DNA from: an uncultured Pirellula sp.
Lineage (GTDB): Bacteria; Planctomycetota; Planctomycetia; Pirellulales; Pirellulaceae
NCBI GenBank assembly: GCA_903930765.1
Contig: CAIYZV010000201.1
Span: 1 to 41,036, forward strand
Direction of reading: 5' to 3'
DNA: 41,036 bases
This document shows, one piece after another, positions 7,068 through 16,313 of this stretch; positions within the stretch are counted from its first letter, which is position 1; every line of letters begins with the position of its first letter. Below the pieces are notes generated by a model. The model saw nothing but the letters and a program-made list of their open reading frames with translations, did not search any database and was not told where the DNA came from. The translations under genes and the position numbers were made by a program.

Positions 7068-7892
7068 ATGACAAAGAAGATTTGGATATTAGAACCGGGA
7101 AGAACAGAGCGCAACTATTGGAGCGACCTATGGGACTACCGCGAGTTGTTCCAGGTATTGGCGTGGCGCGATGTGTCGGTACGTTACAAGCAGACGGTCA
7201 TTGGGTTACTCTGGGCGGTACTGCGTCCGTTTCTTACGATGATCGTTTTCACGGTTGTTTTTGGAAGGATCGCGAATTTGCCGAGCGATGGTGCGGCCCC
7301 GTATGCGCTGATGGTCTTTTCCGGCATGTTACCATGGACCTTTTTCTCGACCGCGCTTGCGGACGCATCCAATAGTTTGGTGGGTAACGCGAATTTGATC
7401 AGCAAAGTTTATTTTCCACGCTTGATCGTACCCACGGCGACGGTCGTGGTAGCGTTGGTGGATTTCCTGATCAGCTTTTCAATCCTGTTGGGGATGATGG
7501 TGTGGTACCATTGGTTGCCTGGATGGCAGATTCTCTTTTTGCCTCTTTTTATTGTGGTCGCATTTCTTGCGAGTTTAGGGCCGAGCCTTTGGATCACAGC
7601 CTTGAATGTGAAATACAGAGACTTTCGTTACGTCATACCGTTCCTGGTTCAGTTCGGGCTCTATATATCCCCAGTCGGTTTCAGTAGTGGGGTGATCCCT
7701 GAGAAGTGGCGGTTCTGGTATTCCTTGAACCCTGTAGTGGGAGTCATCGATGGATTCCGTTGGTGCATTTTGGGCGAACGGGAGATGTATTGGCCAGGGT
7801 TCCTGGCGAGTTTTGGGGTCACGGCTTTCTTCCTATGGTTCGGAATCCGTGAATTTCGAAAAATGGAACGGCATTTCGCCGATCTGATCTAA
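7068..7892 (+). CDS. wzm: ABC-2 type polysaccharide export permease (Wzm)
   Basis: A 274-residue inner-membrane protein, the channel half of an ABC exporter that moves an undecaprenyl-linked glycan to the periplasm. About six membrane segments are visible (roughly 45-66, 78-98, 119-145, 153-176, 187-206, 243-261). Family landmarks include WRDVSVRYKQTVIG near the N-terminus, NANLISKVYFPR (108-119) and NPVVGVIDGFRW (221-232). The ATG at 7068 is chosen because it gives the normal short cytoplasmic N-terminus; the frame is open back to 6972 but that extension has no family-like sequence. The 279 bases before it show nothing notable. The partner ATPase follows 22 bases after the stop. Confidence 0.92.
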   Translation: MTKKIWILEPGRTERNYWSDLWDYRELFQVLAWRDVSVRYKQTVIGLLWAVLRPFLTMIVFTVVFGRIANLPSDGAAPYALMVFSGMLPWTFFSTALADASNSLVGNANLISKVYFPRLIVPTATVVVALVDFLISFSILLGMMVWYHWLPGWQILFLPLFIVVAFLASLGPSLWITALNVKYRDFRYVIPFLVQFGLYISPVGFSSGVIPEKWRFWYSLNPVVGVIDGFRWCILGEREMYWPGFLASFGVTAFFLWFGIREFRKMERHFADLI

Positions 7893-7914
7893 CGCGACAT
7901 TCGGCTGCCAAATC

Positions 7915-9189
7915 GTGTCCATTCCAATGATCTCTGTTGAACATCTAAGTAAGTCCTATCTCGTCGGCCATCAGTTGGCCCGCGAGCAACGCTACACGGC
8001 GATGCGCGATGTCATAGGGTTGCAAATCAAGAATTTTTGCCGCAAAGCCTATGATATGGCCCGAGGGCGACAGATCGTACAGGGGGATGAAGTTGAAGAG
8101 TTTTGGGCATTGGACGATGTGTCGTTTGAGGTGAAACCGGGCGAGGTAGTCGGTATCATCGGCAATAATGGCGCAGGAAAATCGACCTTGCTTAAGGTCC
8201 TGAGTCGGATCACTGAGCCGACACGTGGGAGGGTTCAATTAGGGGGACGCGTCGCTTCCTTGCTCGAGGTAGGAACCGGTTTTCATCCCGAGCTTACAGG
8301 CCGTGAGAATGTCTTTCTCAATGGCGCAATTCTTGGGATGACACGCGTCGAAATCAAACGAAAGTTTGACGAGATCGTTCAGTTTGCCGAAGTCGAAAAG
8401 TTCCTGGATACCCCGGTGAAACGGTACTCGAGTGGCATGTATGTACGGTTGGCCTTTGCCGTTGCCGCGCATCTGGAACCGGAAATTCTCGTCGTTGACG
8501 AAGTCTTAGCGGTTGGCGATATCGGATTCCAAAAAAAGTGTCTCAACAAACTCAGCGAGGTCTCGGGCGAGGGACGCACGGTGCTGTTGGTGAGTCACAA
8601 TCTGACGGCGATTCGTAGGCTTTGCACGAAGGGAGTGCTTCTACAGCATGGGCGAGTTCGCAAAGTTGGGGACATCGAGTCGGTCGCGGATGCATACATA
8701 GATGACGGTGAGGAGTCACTACCTGTCTTCAGCCAACCGAATGATAAGGAAAAGGGAGTGACATTGACATCCGTGGTTGTCGGTGGTGATGAGGGTACAG
8801 CGAAGAACACATTTGGCTACAACGAGAGGATTCATTTCTCGATTGAGTATGAGGTGAATTTCCCCGTTCGACAATTCCAGGTTTGGGTGGGAATACGTAC
8901 GGTCGAGGAGTCTTGGGTTTTCAACACGGCAGACAATGACACGGAGGAGAGCGAACCGGACTACAGGCGTATTCCGGGTAAGTACAGGGCTGAGTTTTCA
9001 GTCGCGGAAAGGTTTTTGAATGCCGGGCGTTACTACCCTGTGATTGGAATTTCGCATGGTCCTTCGCGAACGATCTATGATCGCGTCGAACTTCCTACGT
9101 TTGCGATTTCAGAGGTTGACGTACCAGAGATCGGGCGTCCTGGTGTGGTCGCTCCGCTGATCCCTTGGAAGACGTATCTATCCGATTGA
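7915..9189 (+). CDS. wzt: ABC transporter ATPase for polysaccharide export, Wzt with C-terminal substrate domain
   Basis: A 424-residue ATPase partner of the permease before it. Walker A GNNGAGKS (83-90), signature YSSGM (171-175), Walker B ILVVDE (191-196) and the H-loop SH (227-228) are intact. About 150 residues beyond the ATPase domain (280-424) form the beta-rich Wzt C-terminal domain, which in characterised systems binds the modified non-reducing end of the finished polymer. That implies a capped glycan made by chain extension. The chosen start is GTG at 7915 (MSIPMISVEHL); an ATG four codons later at 7927 is an equally possible start, and neither has a good Shine-Dalgarno. Confidence 0.92.
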   Translation: MSIPMISVEHLSKSYLVGHQLAREQRYTAMRDVIGLQIKNFCRKAYDMARGRQIVQGDEVEEFWALDDVSFEVKPGEVVGIIGNNGAGKSTLLKVLSRITEPTRGRVQLGGRVASLLEVGTGFHPELTGRENVFLNGAILGMTRVEIKRKFDEIVQFAEVEKFLDTPVKRYSSGMYVRLAFAVAAHLEPEILVVDEVLAVGDIGFQKKCLNKLSEVSGEGRTVLLVSHNLTAIRRLCTKGVLLQHGRVRKVGDIESVADAYIDDGEESLPVFSQPNDKEKGVTLTSVVVGGDEGTAKNTFGYNERIHFSIEYEVNFPVRQFQVWVGIRTVEESWVFNTADNDTEESEPDYRRIPGKYRAEFSVAERFLNAGRYYPVIGISHGPSRTIYDRVELPTFAISEVDVPEIGRPGVVAPLIPWKTYLSD

Positions 9190-9535
9190 GATTTGGTGCA
9201 TCGGTTGCAGTAAGGGTGTTATTCGGTTGCACGTTACCATATTCGCTTCCTTCGATCCGATTCGGAAGTCCCCAGACTGCAACTCGAAGACTGTTTAAAC
9301 GCCCCGAGTGACTCGTGGGATAGTCCGAGGCTTCGGCGGAGTGCACAAGTATTCTGCGTATTAGATAATCGTGTGGTTCGAGTTGGATGAATTTGAGCGA
9401 AATGGTCATGATGCTATTTCGCAATATTTGCTTGGAGAGCGTGATTATCGGCTTTGGGAATCAACCCCTTCGACAATCTTTGCGCGAGCGATACATTTCG
9501 AAAGACACCCAGGTCGATTCAGGTAAGTATTTCAA
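9190..9535. other. 346-bp gap before the legionaminic acid operon
   Basis: No gene seen. It contains an 8-base direct repeat CGGTTGCA (9202-9209 and 9224-9231), 22 bases apart (two helical turns), just after wzt. This could be an operator or chance. The promoter of the leg operon probably lies here, but I cannot place -35 and -10 elements with confidence. Confidence 0.4.
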
Positions 9536-10534
9536 ATGGCACATGTACTAGTAACTGGAGCAGATGGCTTTATTGGCTCGCACTTGACCGAGGCGTTGGT
9601 TCGTGCGGGACATCGCGTGCGTGCGTTTGTGCAATACAACTCGTTTAATTCCTGGGGTTGGCTCGATCGATGTGAATCCGACGTGCGAGGGCATTTTGAT
9701 GTTTTCGCCGGTGATGTACGCGATCCGTTTGCAGTCCGAGAAGCGATGCGAGAGATTGAAACCGTTTACCATCTCGCGTCGCTTATCGCGATACCCTACA
9801 GCTACACCGCACCGTCAAGTTACATCGAGACCAATGTCTCGGGAACGCTCAATGTTGTCCAGGCGGCAAGAGATCTGGGCACGAAACGCGTCGTTCACAC
9901 TTCCACCAGTGAGGTGTACGGGACAGCGAAATTCGTGCCGATCACCGAAGAGCATCCCTTGCAGGGCCAGTCTCCTTACTCGGCATCGAAAATCGGTGCA
10001 GACCAGATCGCAATCTCTTTCTACCACTCCTTTGGAACACCGATTTCCATTGTGCGACCCTTCAACACGTTTGGCCCTCGCCAATCCGCGCGGGCTATCA
10101 TCCCGACGATTATCTCACAGATCGCCGATGGAAAGAGGGAACTTCATGTAGGTGATCTTCGGCCGACACGGGACTTCAACTATGTGGCTGACACAGTTCG
10201 AGGGTTCCTCGCGGTTGGGGATTCGGATCAAACGGTCGGAGAGGTTGTCAATATTGGTACTGGTTTCGAGATCAGTATTGGGGATTTGGTGGCATTGATC
10301 ATTGATGTGATGGGTAAGGAAGTTACGATTGCACTCGACGAAAATCGGTTGAGGCCCGCCGAGAGCGAGGTTTTCCGATTATGCGCCAGTGCTGAGAAAG
10401 CCAAGAGGCTGACCGGTTGGTCGCCAGAGTTCGCTGGACTCGATGGATTGCGGCGAGGGCTCGAATTGACCGTCGATTGGTTTACGAACGCGAATAATCT
10501 ATCCATGTATAAGACAGGATTGTACAACGTATGA
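9536..10534 (+). CDS. legB: NAD-dependent nucleotide-sugar 4,6-dehydratase, LegB-like
   Basis: A 332-residue extended short-chain dehydrogenase, probably the first committed step of legionaminic acid synthesis: conversion of GDP-GlcNAc to the 4-keto-6-deoxy sugar. GADGFIGS (8-15) is the NAD-binding motif. TSE (124-126) in HTSTSEVYG is the dehydratase signature, distinguishing it from simple epimerases, and Y148/K152 (YSASK) is the catalytic pair. RPFNTFGPRQS and TRDFNYV are typical of the family. AGGTAAG lies about nine bases before the ATG. The next gene overlaps by 4 bases (ATGA), and the six genes after it match the rest of the leg pathway, which supports LegB over related dehydratases. 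Confidence 0.85.
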   Translation: MAHVLVTGADGFIGSHLTEALVRAGHRVRAFVQYNSFNSWGWLDRCESDVRGHFDVFAGDVRDPFAVREAMREIETVYHLASLIAIPYSYTAPSSYIETNVSGTLNVVQAARDLGTKRVVHTSTSEVYGTAKFVPITEEHPLQGQSPYSASKIGADQIAISFYHSFGTPISIVRPFNTFGPRQSARAIIPTIISQIADGKRELHVGDLRPTRDFNYVADTVRGFLAVGDSDQTVGEVVNIGTGFEISIGDLVALIIDVMGKEVTIALDENRLRPAESEVFRLCASAEKAKRLTGWSPEFAGLDGLRRGLELTVDWFTNANNLSMYKTGLYNV

Positions 10535-11712
10535 GCACGGAGTTCGTAAACTCCGTGGTTGCGGCCATCCGTAACGTTACGGGCGGCCCCAGTGCGCTCC
10601 ATGAGCCGATTTTTCAAGGCATGGAGGGCCGGTATGTGCAGCAATGCGTCGACACTGGCTGGGTTTCATCCGTTGGTGCGTTTGTGGATCGCGTGGAATC
10701 GGATTTGTGCGGCATCACAGGGACAAAATTTGCAATCGCGACAGTGAATGGCACCTCGGCGTTGCATATCGCATTACTGCTCGCCGGTGTTCAAAGAAAC
10801 GAAGAAGTTATCGTTCCAGCCCTGACGTTTGTTGGAACGGCGAACGCTATTTCGTATTGTGGAGCGGTTCCCCATTTTGTGGATGTGTGTTCGAAAACAC
10901 TAGGAATGGATGCTGAGTTACTAGAAGAGTATCTCGAAGCCGTTGCGGAAGTTGTAGGGGACGGGGTACGAAATCGCCAAACCGGCCGCCGGATTGCTGC
11001 GATTGTCCCAATGCATACATTTGGTCATCCCTGCGATATTGTGTCGCTTGGTGCGTTGGCGAATCGATATCGTATCCCTTTGGTCGAAGATGCTGCCGAA
11101 TCGTTGGGTAGTTTGTACCAGCAAAAACACACAGGCACGTTCGGGAGGTTGGGTATTCTGAGTTTCAATGGGAACAAGATCGTAACGTCAGGGGGGGGAG
11201 GAGCCATTCTCACTGACGACCCTGCTCTCGCACGGCAGGCGAAGCATTTAACAACCACCGCGAAGGTTCCCCACAAATGGGAGTACATCCACGATTGCAC
11301 CGGTTTCAACTATCGAATGCCCAACATCAATGCAGCTCTCGCCTGTGCCCAGTTGGAACAGTTGCCTCAATTTATCGAGATAAAACGCTCGACGGCGTTG
11401 CTTTACCAAGAGGCTTTCTCGGGAATCGATGGAGTGACTGTTATTGTGGAACCAGAGGGGTGCAAGAGCAATTACTGGCTCAATGCGATCAGGCTGGATA
11501 ACGGTCGTCAGCAGGATCGCGATTTGATCCTGCGAGCGACAAATGACGCAGGCTTACAGACCCGCCCCTGTTGGACACCCTTGAATCGTTTGGCGATGTA
11601 CCAAGGGTCCCCGGCATCATCGCTCAGAACGACCGATGAACTTTATGCGCAGATCATCAACGTGCCGAGTGGTGTCGGTATTGGGTTGACCCGGCGGGGG
11701 GAACGTCCATGA
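10531..11712 (+). CDS. legC: PLP-dependent aminotransferase, LegC-like
   Basis: A 393-residue DegT-family aminotransferase. LegC transfers an amino group to C4 of the 4-keto-6-deoxy intermediate made by LegB. Landmarks are HEPIFQGMEGRYV (24-36), CVDTGWVSSVG (39-49), NGTSAL (73-78), EDAAESLG (186-193) and the PLP lysine K216 in SFNGNKIVTSGGGG (211-224). The subfamily-specific opening and the WVSSVG segment are what I recognise as LegC. The ATG overlaps the legB stop, and its own stop overlaps the next start, both in ATGA form, so translation is probably coupled. Confidence 0.87.
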   Translation: MSTEFVNSVVAAIRNVTGGPSALHEPIFQGMEGRYVQQCVDTGWVSSVGAFVDRVESDLCGITGTKFAIATVNGTSALHIALLLAGVQRNEEVIVPALTFVGTANAISYCGAVPHFVDVCSKTLGMDAELLEEYLEAVAEVVGDGVRNRQTGRRIAAIVPMHTFGHPCDIVSLGALANRYRIPLVEDAAESLGSLYQQKHTGTFGRLGILSFNGNKIVTSGGGGAILTDDPALARQAKHLTTTAKVPHKWEYIHDCTGFNYRMPNINAALACAQLEQLPQFIEIKRSTALLYQEAFSGIDGVTVIVEPEGCKSNYWLNAIRLDNGRQQDRDLILRATNDAGLQTRPCWTPLNRLAMYQGSPASSLRTTDELYAQIINVPSGVGIGLTRRGERP

Positions 11713-12353
11713 AACGGAGATTGCTTTTGATCGGAGCAGGCGGGCATTGCCGGAGCTTGATCGAATCGATTGAAAGCACTGACCGTTATGAAATTGCGGG
11801 AGTGGTGGGTCTCGCGAATGAAGTTGGGATGACGATCCTCGGGTATCGAGTTCTGGGGAGTGATCATGATCTGCAGGATCTCGTGAGCGAGATTCCGCTC
11901 GCGATGGTCGCGGTGGGGCAAATCGGATCTGCGTCTCTTAGGATACGTTTTTTCGAACAGCTAGTTGCCCAGGGTGTTGAGTTGGCGACGGTGGTAGCAT
12001 CCACCGCGATCGTTTCGCGCCATGCGGAGATTGGTGCTGGGAGCGTGGTAATGCACGGAGCCATCATCAATGCTGGCGCTCGCATTGGAGTCAATTGCAT
12101 CATCAACTCGAGAGCATTGATCGAGCACGATGCGGTTGTTGGGGATCACTGCCACGTATCGACGGCCGCGGTCCTCAACGGAGGTGCCTCGCTGGGTAGA
12201 GAGAGTTTTCTCGGGAGCGGAGCGATCACGCATCAATGCGTCCGAATTGGCGATCGTTGTGTGGTTGGAGCTGGAGTGATCGTTAGAAGCGATGTTGAGT
12301 CCAATTCGGTCGTGCGTTATTTGCGAGCGGAAGATCGGGCGGTTAAGAAATGA
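11709..12353 (+). CDS. legH: Sugar N-acetyltransferase, LegH (NeuD/PglD family)
   Basis: A 214-residue acetyltransferase that would acetylate the new 4-amino group using acetyl-CoA, giving the 2,4-diacetamido-2,4,6-trideoxy sugar. The N-terminal part has LIGAGGHCRS (7-16), the substrate-binding fold of the NeuD family. From about residue 95 hexapeptide repeats form a left-handed beta-helix. H140 in IEHDAVVGDHC is in the position of the catalytic histidine of PglD-type enzymes. It sits between the aminotransferase and synthase genes with 4-base overlaps on both sides. Confidence 0.87.
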   Translation: MKRRLLLIGAGGHCRSLIESIESTDRYEIAGVVGLANEVGMTILGYRVLGSDHDLQDLVSEIPLAMVAVGQIGSASLRIRFFEQLVAQGVELATVVASTAIVSRHAEIGAGSVVMHGAIINAGARIGVNCIINSRALIEHDAVVGDHCHVSTAAVLNGGASLGRESFLGSGAITHQCVRIGDRCVVGAGVIVRSDVESNSVVRYLRAEDRAVKK

Positions 12354-13357
12354 TCCCACGTGTGCTGATCATCGCTGAGGCCGGTGTAAATCATAACGGT
12401 TGCCTCAAGCGCGCGTTCGAGTTGATCGACGCTGCGTCAGCGGCGGGAGTCGACTATGTCAAATTCCAGAGCTTTCAGGCGAAATCGCTTGTCACCAAGG
12501 CGGGCGAAAAGGCGAGTTATCAGAAACAGGCTGGCGACGCGAATGAGTCCCAGTATGAGATGATTCGAAAATTGGAGTTGAGCGCTACGGATCATGAGCG
12601 TCTCATTGAGCATTGCTCGTCTCGCGGCGTGAAGTTTCTATCAACGGCTTTTGATCATTCGAGTTTTGATTTACTTTGCCGCGTTGGGATCGATCGGGTC
12701 AAAATACCGTCGGGTGAGATCACCAACGTGCCCTATCTGAGGCGTGTGGGGGCGGTTGGTTTACCGGTGATTCTCTCGACGGGAATGTCAACGCTTGCTG
12801 AGATCGAGTTTGCTATTGAAACCCTCGAACTGGTTGGGATGTGTCGCCAGGATCTGACAGTACTGCATTGCAATACAGAGTATCCGACGCCGATGCACGA
12901 TGTAAACTTACGAGCGATGGTTACGATTCGGGACGCATTCCACGTCGCGGTGGGTTACTCGGATCATACGCTCGGGATTGAGATTCCCGTCGCAGCGGTA
13001 GCCATGGGAGCCTGTGTTATCGAAAAGCACTTTACGTTGGATCGCAGTTTACCGGGGCCGGATCATGCTGCTAGTTTAGAGCCCGGCGAGTTGATCGCCA
13101 TGGTGCGATCCATTCGCAATGTTGAATTGGCGTTAGGAGACGGGCTTAAACGCCCCAGCAAGAGCGAGGCGCCCAACAAAAATGTGGCTCGCAAGTCCAT
13201 CGTGGCGTCGCGGCCGATTCTCAAGGGCGAATTGTTTACCAGCGAGAATTTGACGGTCAAGCGTCCGGGGCATGGGATCAGTCCAGCGCTATGGGATCAA
13301 TGCATCGGAAGGGTCGCAACGCGCGATTACTTCGAGGATGAGGTGATCCAGTGGTAA
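12350..13357 (+). CDS. legI: N,N'-diacetyllegionaminate synthase, NeuB family
   Basis: A 335-residue synthase that condenses 2,4-diacetamido-2,4,6-trideoxymannose with phosphoenolpyruvate to give legionaminic acid. IIAEAGVNHNG (7-17), VKFQSF (37-42), KIPSGEITN (117-125), STGMST (143-148), HCNTEYPTP (176-184), GYSDHT (200-205) and EKHFTLDR (223-230) are all NeuB-family landmarks. The last 60 residues are an antifreeze-like SAF domain (GHGISP). It could be a sialic or pseudaminic synthase on sequence alone; the surrounding leg genes favour legionaminate. The ATG overlaps the legH stop by 4 bases. Confidence 0.9.
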   Translation: MIPRVLIIAEAGVNHNGCLKRAFELIDAASAAGVDYVKFQSFQAKSLVTKAGEKASYQKQAGDANESQYEMIRKLELSATDHERLIEHCSSRGVKFLSTAFDHSSFDLLCRVGIDRVKIPSGEITNVPYLRRVGAVGLPVILSTGMSTLAEIEFAIETLELVGMCRQDLTVLHCNTEYPTPMHDVNLRAMVTIRDAFHVAVGYSDHTLGIEIPVAAVAMGACVIEKHFTLDRSLPGPDHAASLEPGELIAMVRSIRNVELALGDGLKRPSKSEAPNKNVARKSIVASRPILKGELFTSENLTVKRPGHGISPALWDQCIGRVATRDYFEDEVIQW

Positions 13358-14526
13358 ACAAAAAAAGAATCTGCGTGGTGACTGGCAGTCGAGCGGAGTA
13401 TGGTTTGTTGCGGCATCTCATGGACGCGATAAAGGCCTCTGAATGGTTGTCGCTTCAGTTGATTGTTACTGGGATGCATCTGTCGCCAGAGTTTGGTTCG
13501 ACATATCAGGAGATCGAAGCAGACGGTTTCCGAATCGATCGCAAAGTGGAGATGTTGCTGTCTTCAGATACGCCCGTTGGCATCGGCAAATCGACGGGGC
13601 TCGGAACGATCGGCATGGCGGATGCCATCGATCAACTCAAGCCCGACATGATGCTCGTCCTAGGAGATCGGTTCGAAGTTTTGGCGGCGGTGATTGCTGC
13701 ATTGTATGCCAGGATTCCGGTCGCACACATTCATGGTGGCGAGACGACCGTGGGTGCCTTTGACGAAGGAATCCGTCATGCGATCACGAAAATGTCCCAC
13801 CTGCACTTTGTCTCCACGGAGCAGAGTCGGCGCCGAGTGATCCAATTGGGAGAGAATCCACGCCATGTATTCCATGTGGGAGGGTTGGGAGTCGACGCAA
13901 TTCGACGCCTCGATTGGCTCAGTTTCGAAGAAGTTGAGCAACGGGTCGGGATATCGCTAAGCCCTCGTTTTCTGTTGATTACCTTCCATCCGGTGACGTT
14001 AGAAACATCGACTGCGGAACAACAGTTCCGTGAATTGCTTGCCGCGATTTCGAAATTGGAGGACATGAAGTGCGTGTTTACGCTTTCGAATGCGGACACG
14101 GACGGGAGAGTGATTTCGGGGCTAGTAAAAGAGTTTGTTGGCCAGCGAAGCGATTCTGCGGTTGCCCACGTGTCGTTGGGGCAAAGGAACTACTTATCTG
14201 CGGCAAAATATGCCTATGCCGTTGTCGGGAACTCATCAAGTGGCTTGCTCGAGGTTCCATCGTTGGGTACCCCGACCATCAATATCGGAGATCGGCAAAA
14301 AGGGCGGGAAACGGCACCGAGTGTGATCTCGTGCAATGCCACGTCTCAGGAGATTTTCCATTCATTGACGATGCTCGAGGATGGGAGTTTTCAGGAATCG
14401 ATCCGAGCAGGCACGAATCCTTACGAGCGACTGGGCACAGTCGAAGAGATAGTCAAGACATTAGAAACGTTTTCAATCAACGAATCTACCGTCAAGAAAT
14501 GCTTTTATGACCTCCCGGCGTCATGA
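13351..14526 (+). CDS. legG: Hydrolysing nucleotide-sugar 2-epimerase, LegG
   Basis: A 391-residue enzyme of the UDP-GlcNAc 2-epimerase (hydrolysing) family. It would release and epimerise the LegH product to 2,4-diacetamido-2,4,6-trideoxymannose, the substrate of LegI. Motifs include VTGSRAEYGLL (10-20), GDRFEVLAA (near 106-114), HIHGGETT (near 127-134) and HPVTLE. It begins with GTG at 13351, overlapping the legI stop by 7 bases, and no later start gives the SRAEYG motif. The gene order synthase then epimerase is common in neu and leg clusters. Confidence 0.88.
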   Translation: MVNKKRICVVTGSRAEYGLLRHLMDAIKASEWLSLQLIVTGMHLSPEFGSTYQEIEADGFRIDRKVEMLLSSDTPVGIGKSTGLGTIGMADAIDQLKPDMMLVLGDRFEVLAAVIAALYARIPVAHIHGGETTVGAFDEGIRHAITKMSHLHFVSTEQSRRRVIQLGENPRHVFHVGGLGVDAIRRLDWLSFEEVEQRVGISLSPRFLLITFHPVTLETSTAEQQFRELLAAISKLEDMKCVFTLSNADTDGRVISGLVKEFVGQRSDSAVAHVSLGQRNYLSAAKYAYAVVGNSSSGLLEVPSLGTPTINIGDRQKGRETAPSVISCNATSQEIFHSLTMLEDGSFQESIRAGTNPYERLGTVEEIVKTLETFSINESTVKKCFYDLPAS

Positions 14527-14548
14527 GATTGAGTGATCGAGTCGGAAA

Positions 14549-15625
14549 ATGCAATTAAGTGATTACCTCAGCAAGGCGACGATCTCGATTCGGGAGGCCG
14601 CCGAGAAAATCGACACCAACGGTAGGCAACTGATGTTGGTCGTCGACGATGATGAGAAGCTCATCGGAATCGTAACCGATGGTGACATTCGTCGTGGAAT
14701 GTTGGCGGGGCTAGGCCTGGATTCACCCGTGAAAGCGATCATGGGAACCAATCCGGTTACGGTCAGCGAAGAATGTACTTCGCAAGAAGCGGAAGCGATC
14801 CTGCACGGGCTGGTCATCAATCATATTCCTATCGTGGATAGGGCTGGACGCGTGGTGGGTATCTTTACCCGGGATACTATCATCCACGATGAGATTCTGC
14901 CCAATACCGCTGTTTTGATGGCGGGTGGCGAAGGAGTTCGCCTCCGTCCATTGACGATGGATTGCCCCAAGCCACTTTTGAAGATCGGTGGTAAACCGAT
15001 TCTGGAAACATCCATCGAGTTGCTTCGAGATAGTGGGTTTAGAAAGTTCATCATCACCGTTCAGTACCTGGCTGAAAAAATCGTTGAGCACTTTAGAGAT
15101 GGAAGTCGATGGGGGGTCTCCATCGAATACATCCACGAAACTGAGCAGCTCGGGACCGCAGGGGCTTTAAGGTATCTGACGAGCAAATTGAGCGAACCGT
15201 TGCTGGTGATGAACGGAGATCTATTGACGCGAGTGAACTACAAGCACCTTTTGCACTACCATAAGAAGCATCAAGCGACAGCCACGATGTGTGTCAAGCA
15301 GGTTGCCCAGCAGATACCCTTTGGCGTGGTTGAATTGGAGGGCAATGAGGTTCGTTCGATCGAGGAAAAACCGACATCTCGGTACTTTATCAACTCCGGA
15401 ATCTACGTGATCAATCCTGAGGCTGTTCAGGCAATTCCGGTCACATCCCAGTATCACATGACGACCTTCTTTGGGGATCTTAAGGCAAAAGGATGCAAAA
15501 CCATCGCCTATCCTATTCGAGAGTATTGGCAAGATATCGGGCAGCCTGAGGATTTCGATTCTGCATGCAAAGAGTTTGGCAAGCACTTTCAGAACGTGTT
15601 GGGTCGAGGATTCGATGCTAGGTAA
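14549..15625 (+). CDS. ptmE: CBS-domain nucleotidyltransferase, PtmE-like (glucosamine-1-P guanylyltransferase)
   Basis: A 358-residue protein. Residues 1 to about 118 are a pair of CBS motifs (IVTDGDIRRG at 41-50, GIFTRDT at 104-110). Residues about 120-350 are an NTP transferase with LMAGGEGVRLRPLT (123-136) and CPKPLL (139-144). In Campylobacter, PtmE makes GDP-glucosamine from GlcN-1-P and GTP, supplying the GDP-linked route to legionaminic acid. The same two-part architecture and gene context are seen here. GTP specificity is inferred from the family. The gene starts 22 bases after legG, and its end overlaps legF by 11 bases. Confidence 0.85.
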   Translation: MQLSDYLSKATISIREAAEKIDTNGRQLMLVVDDDEKLIGIVTDGDIRRGMLAGLGLDSPVKAIMGTNPVTVSEECTSQEAEAILHGLVINHIPIVDRAGRVVGIFTRDTIIHDEILPNTAVLMAGGEGVRLRPLTMDCPKPLLKIGGKPILETSIELLRDSGFRKFIITVQYLAEKIVEHFRDGSRWGVSIEYIHETEQLGTAGALRYLTSKLSEPLLVMNGDLLTRVNYKHLLHYHKKHQATATMCVKQVAQQIPFGVVELEGNEVRSIEEKPTSRYFINSGIYVINPEAVQAIPVTSQYHMTTFFGDLKAKGCKTIAYPIREYWQDIGQPEDFDSACKEFGKHFQNVLGRGFDAR

Positions 15626-16313
15626 CAACCGAGTTCTCGGGATTATCCCTGCCCGAGGTGGCAGTGTTGGGATTCCGAACAAAAACATTCGCCAACTGCA
15701 CGGTAAGCCGCTGATCGCATGGACGATCGAATCGGGTAAGAAGTCTACCGTCATTGACAGATTGATCGTATCGACTGATTCTGAAGCGATTGCCGATGTG
15801 TCGCGTTTTTATGGCTGCGACGTGCCATTCATGCGTCCAGCGGAATTTGCGGCGAGCGACTCCCCAGGTGAATTAACTGTGATTCACGCACTGGAGCAGT
15901 TGGGAGGATTTGACATCGTGGTGCTATTGCAACCGACGTCTCCGTTGCGGTCAAGCGACGATATCGACAGTGCGGTGCGATTGCTTGTTGAAACCGAGTC
16001 AGAATCGTGCATCAGTGTGACGGAATCACATCCGCATCCCAATTGGATGAAACGCATGGTTCACGGTAAGCTTCGACCATTCCTCACCGATGCGATCGCG
16101 CCGACGAGACAATCGCTTGAGCCCGTCTACGGCATGAACGGGGCTGTTTACGTTGCGAAGGTAAAAGCATTTTTGGAAGCTCGTGGTTTCCATACAGATA
16201 ACATTGCGGGTTACGTGATGCCAGCTCATCGTTCTTTGGATATCGATACGGAGTATGATTTGATTCTCTGTGAGAGACTCATTCAATTCGCTGAGAGCGG
16301 AGGTTCGTTTTGA
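15615..16313 (+). CDS. legF: CMP-legionaminic acid synthetase (acylneuraminate cytidylyltransferase family)
   Basis: A 232-residue enzyme that activates legionaminic acid with CTP. It has the family opening IIPARGGS (10-17), PNKNIR (21-26), STDS, LLQPTSPLRSSDDI and, near the end, LDIDTEYD. The ATG at 15615, inside the end of ptmE and preceded by GAGG, places the CTP-binding loop at the N-terminus; the open frame upstream of it has no family sequence. One oddity: the residue after GGS is Val (V18), where the better-known enzymes have Lys (SKG); the second lysine of the loop (K23) is kept. The stop overlaps the next ATG-containing start by 4 bases. Confidence 0.88.
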   Translation: MLGNNRVLGIIPARGGSVGIPNKNIRQLHGKPLIAWTIESGKKSTVIDRLIVSTDSEAIADVSRFYGCDVPFMRPAEFAASDSPGELTVIHALEQLGGFDIVVLLQPTSPLRSSDDIDSAVRLLVETESESCISVTESHPHPNWMKRMVHGKLRPFLTDAIAPTRQSLEPVYGMNGAVYVAKVKAFLEARGFHTDNIAGYVMPAHRSLDIDTEYDLILCERLIQFAESGGSF

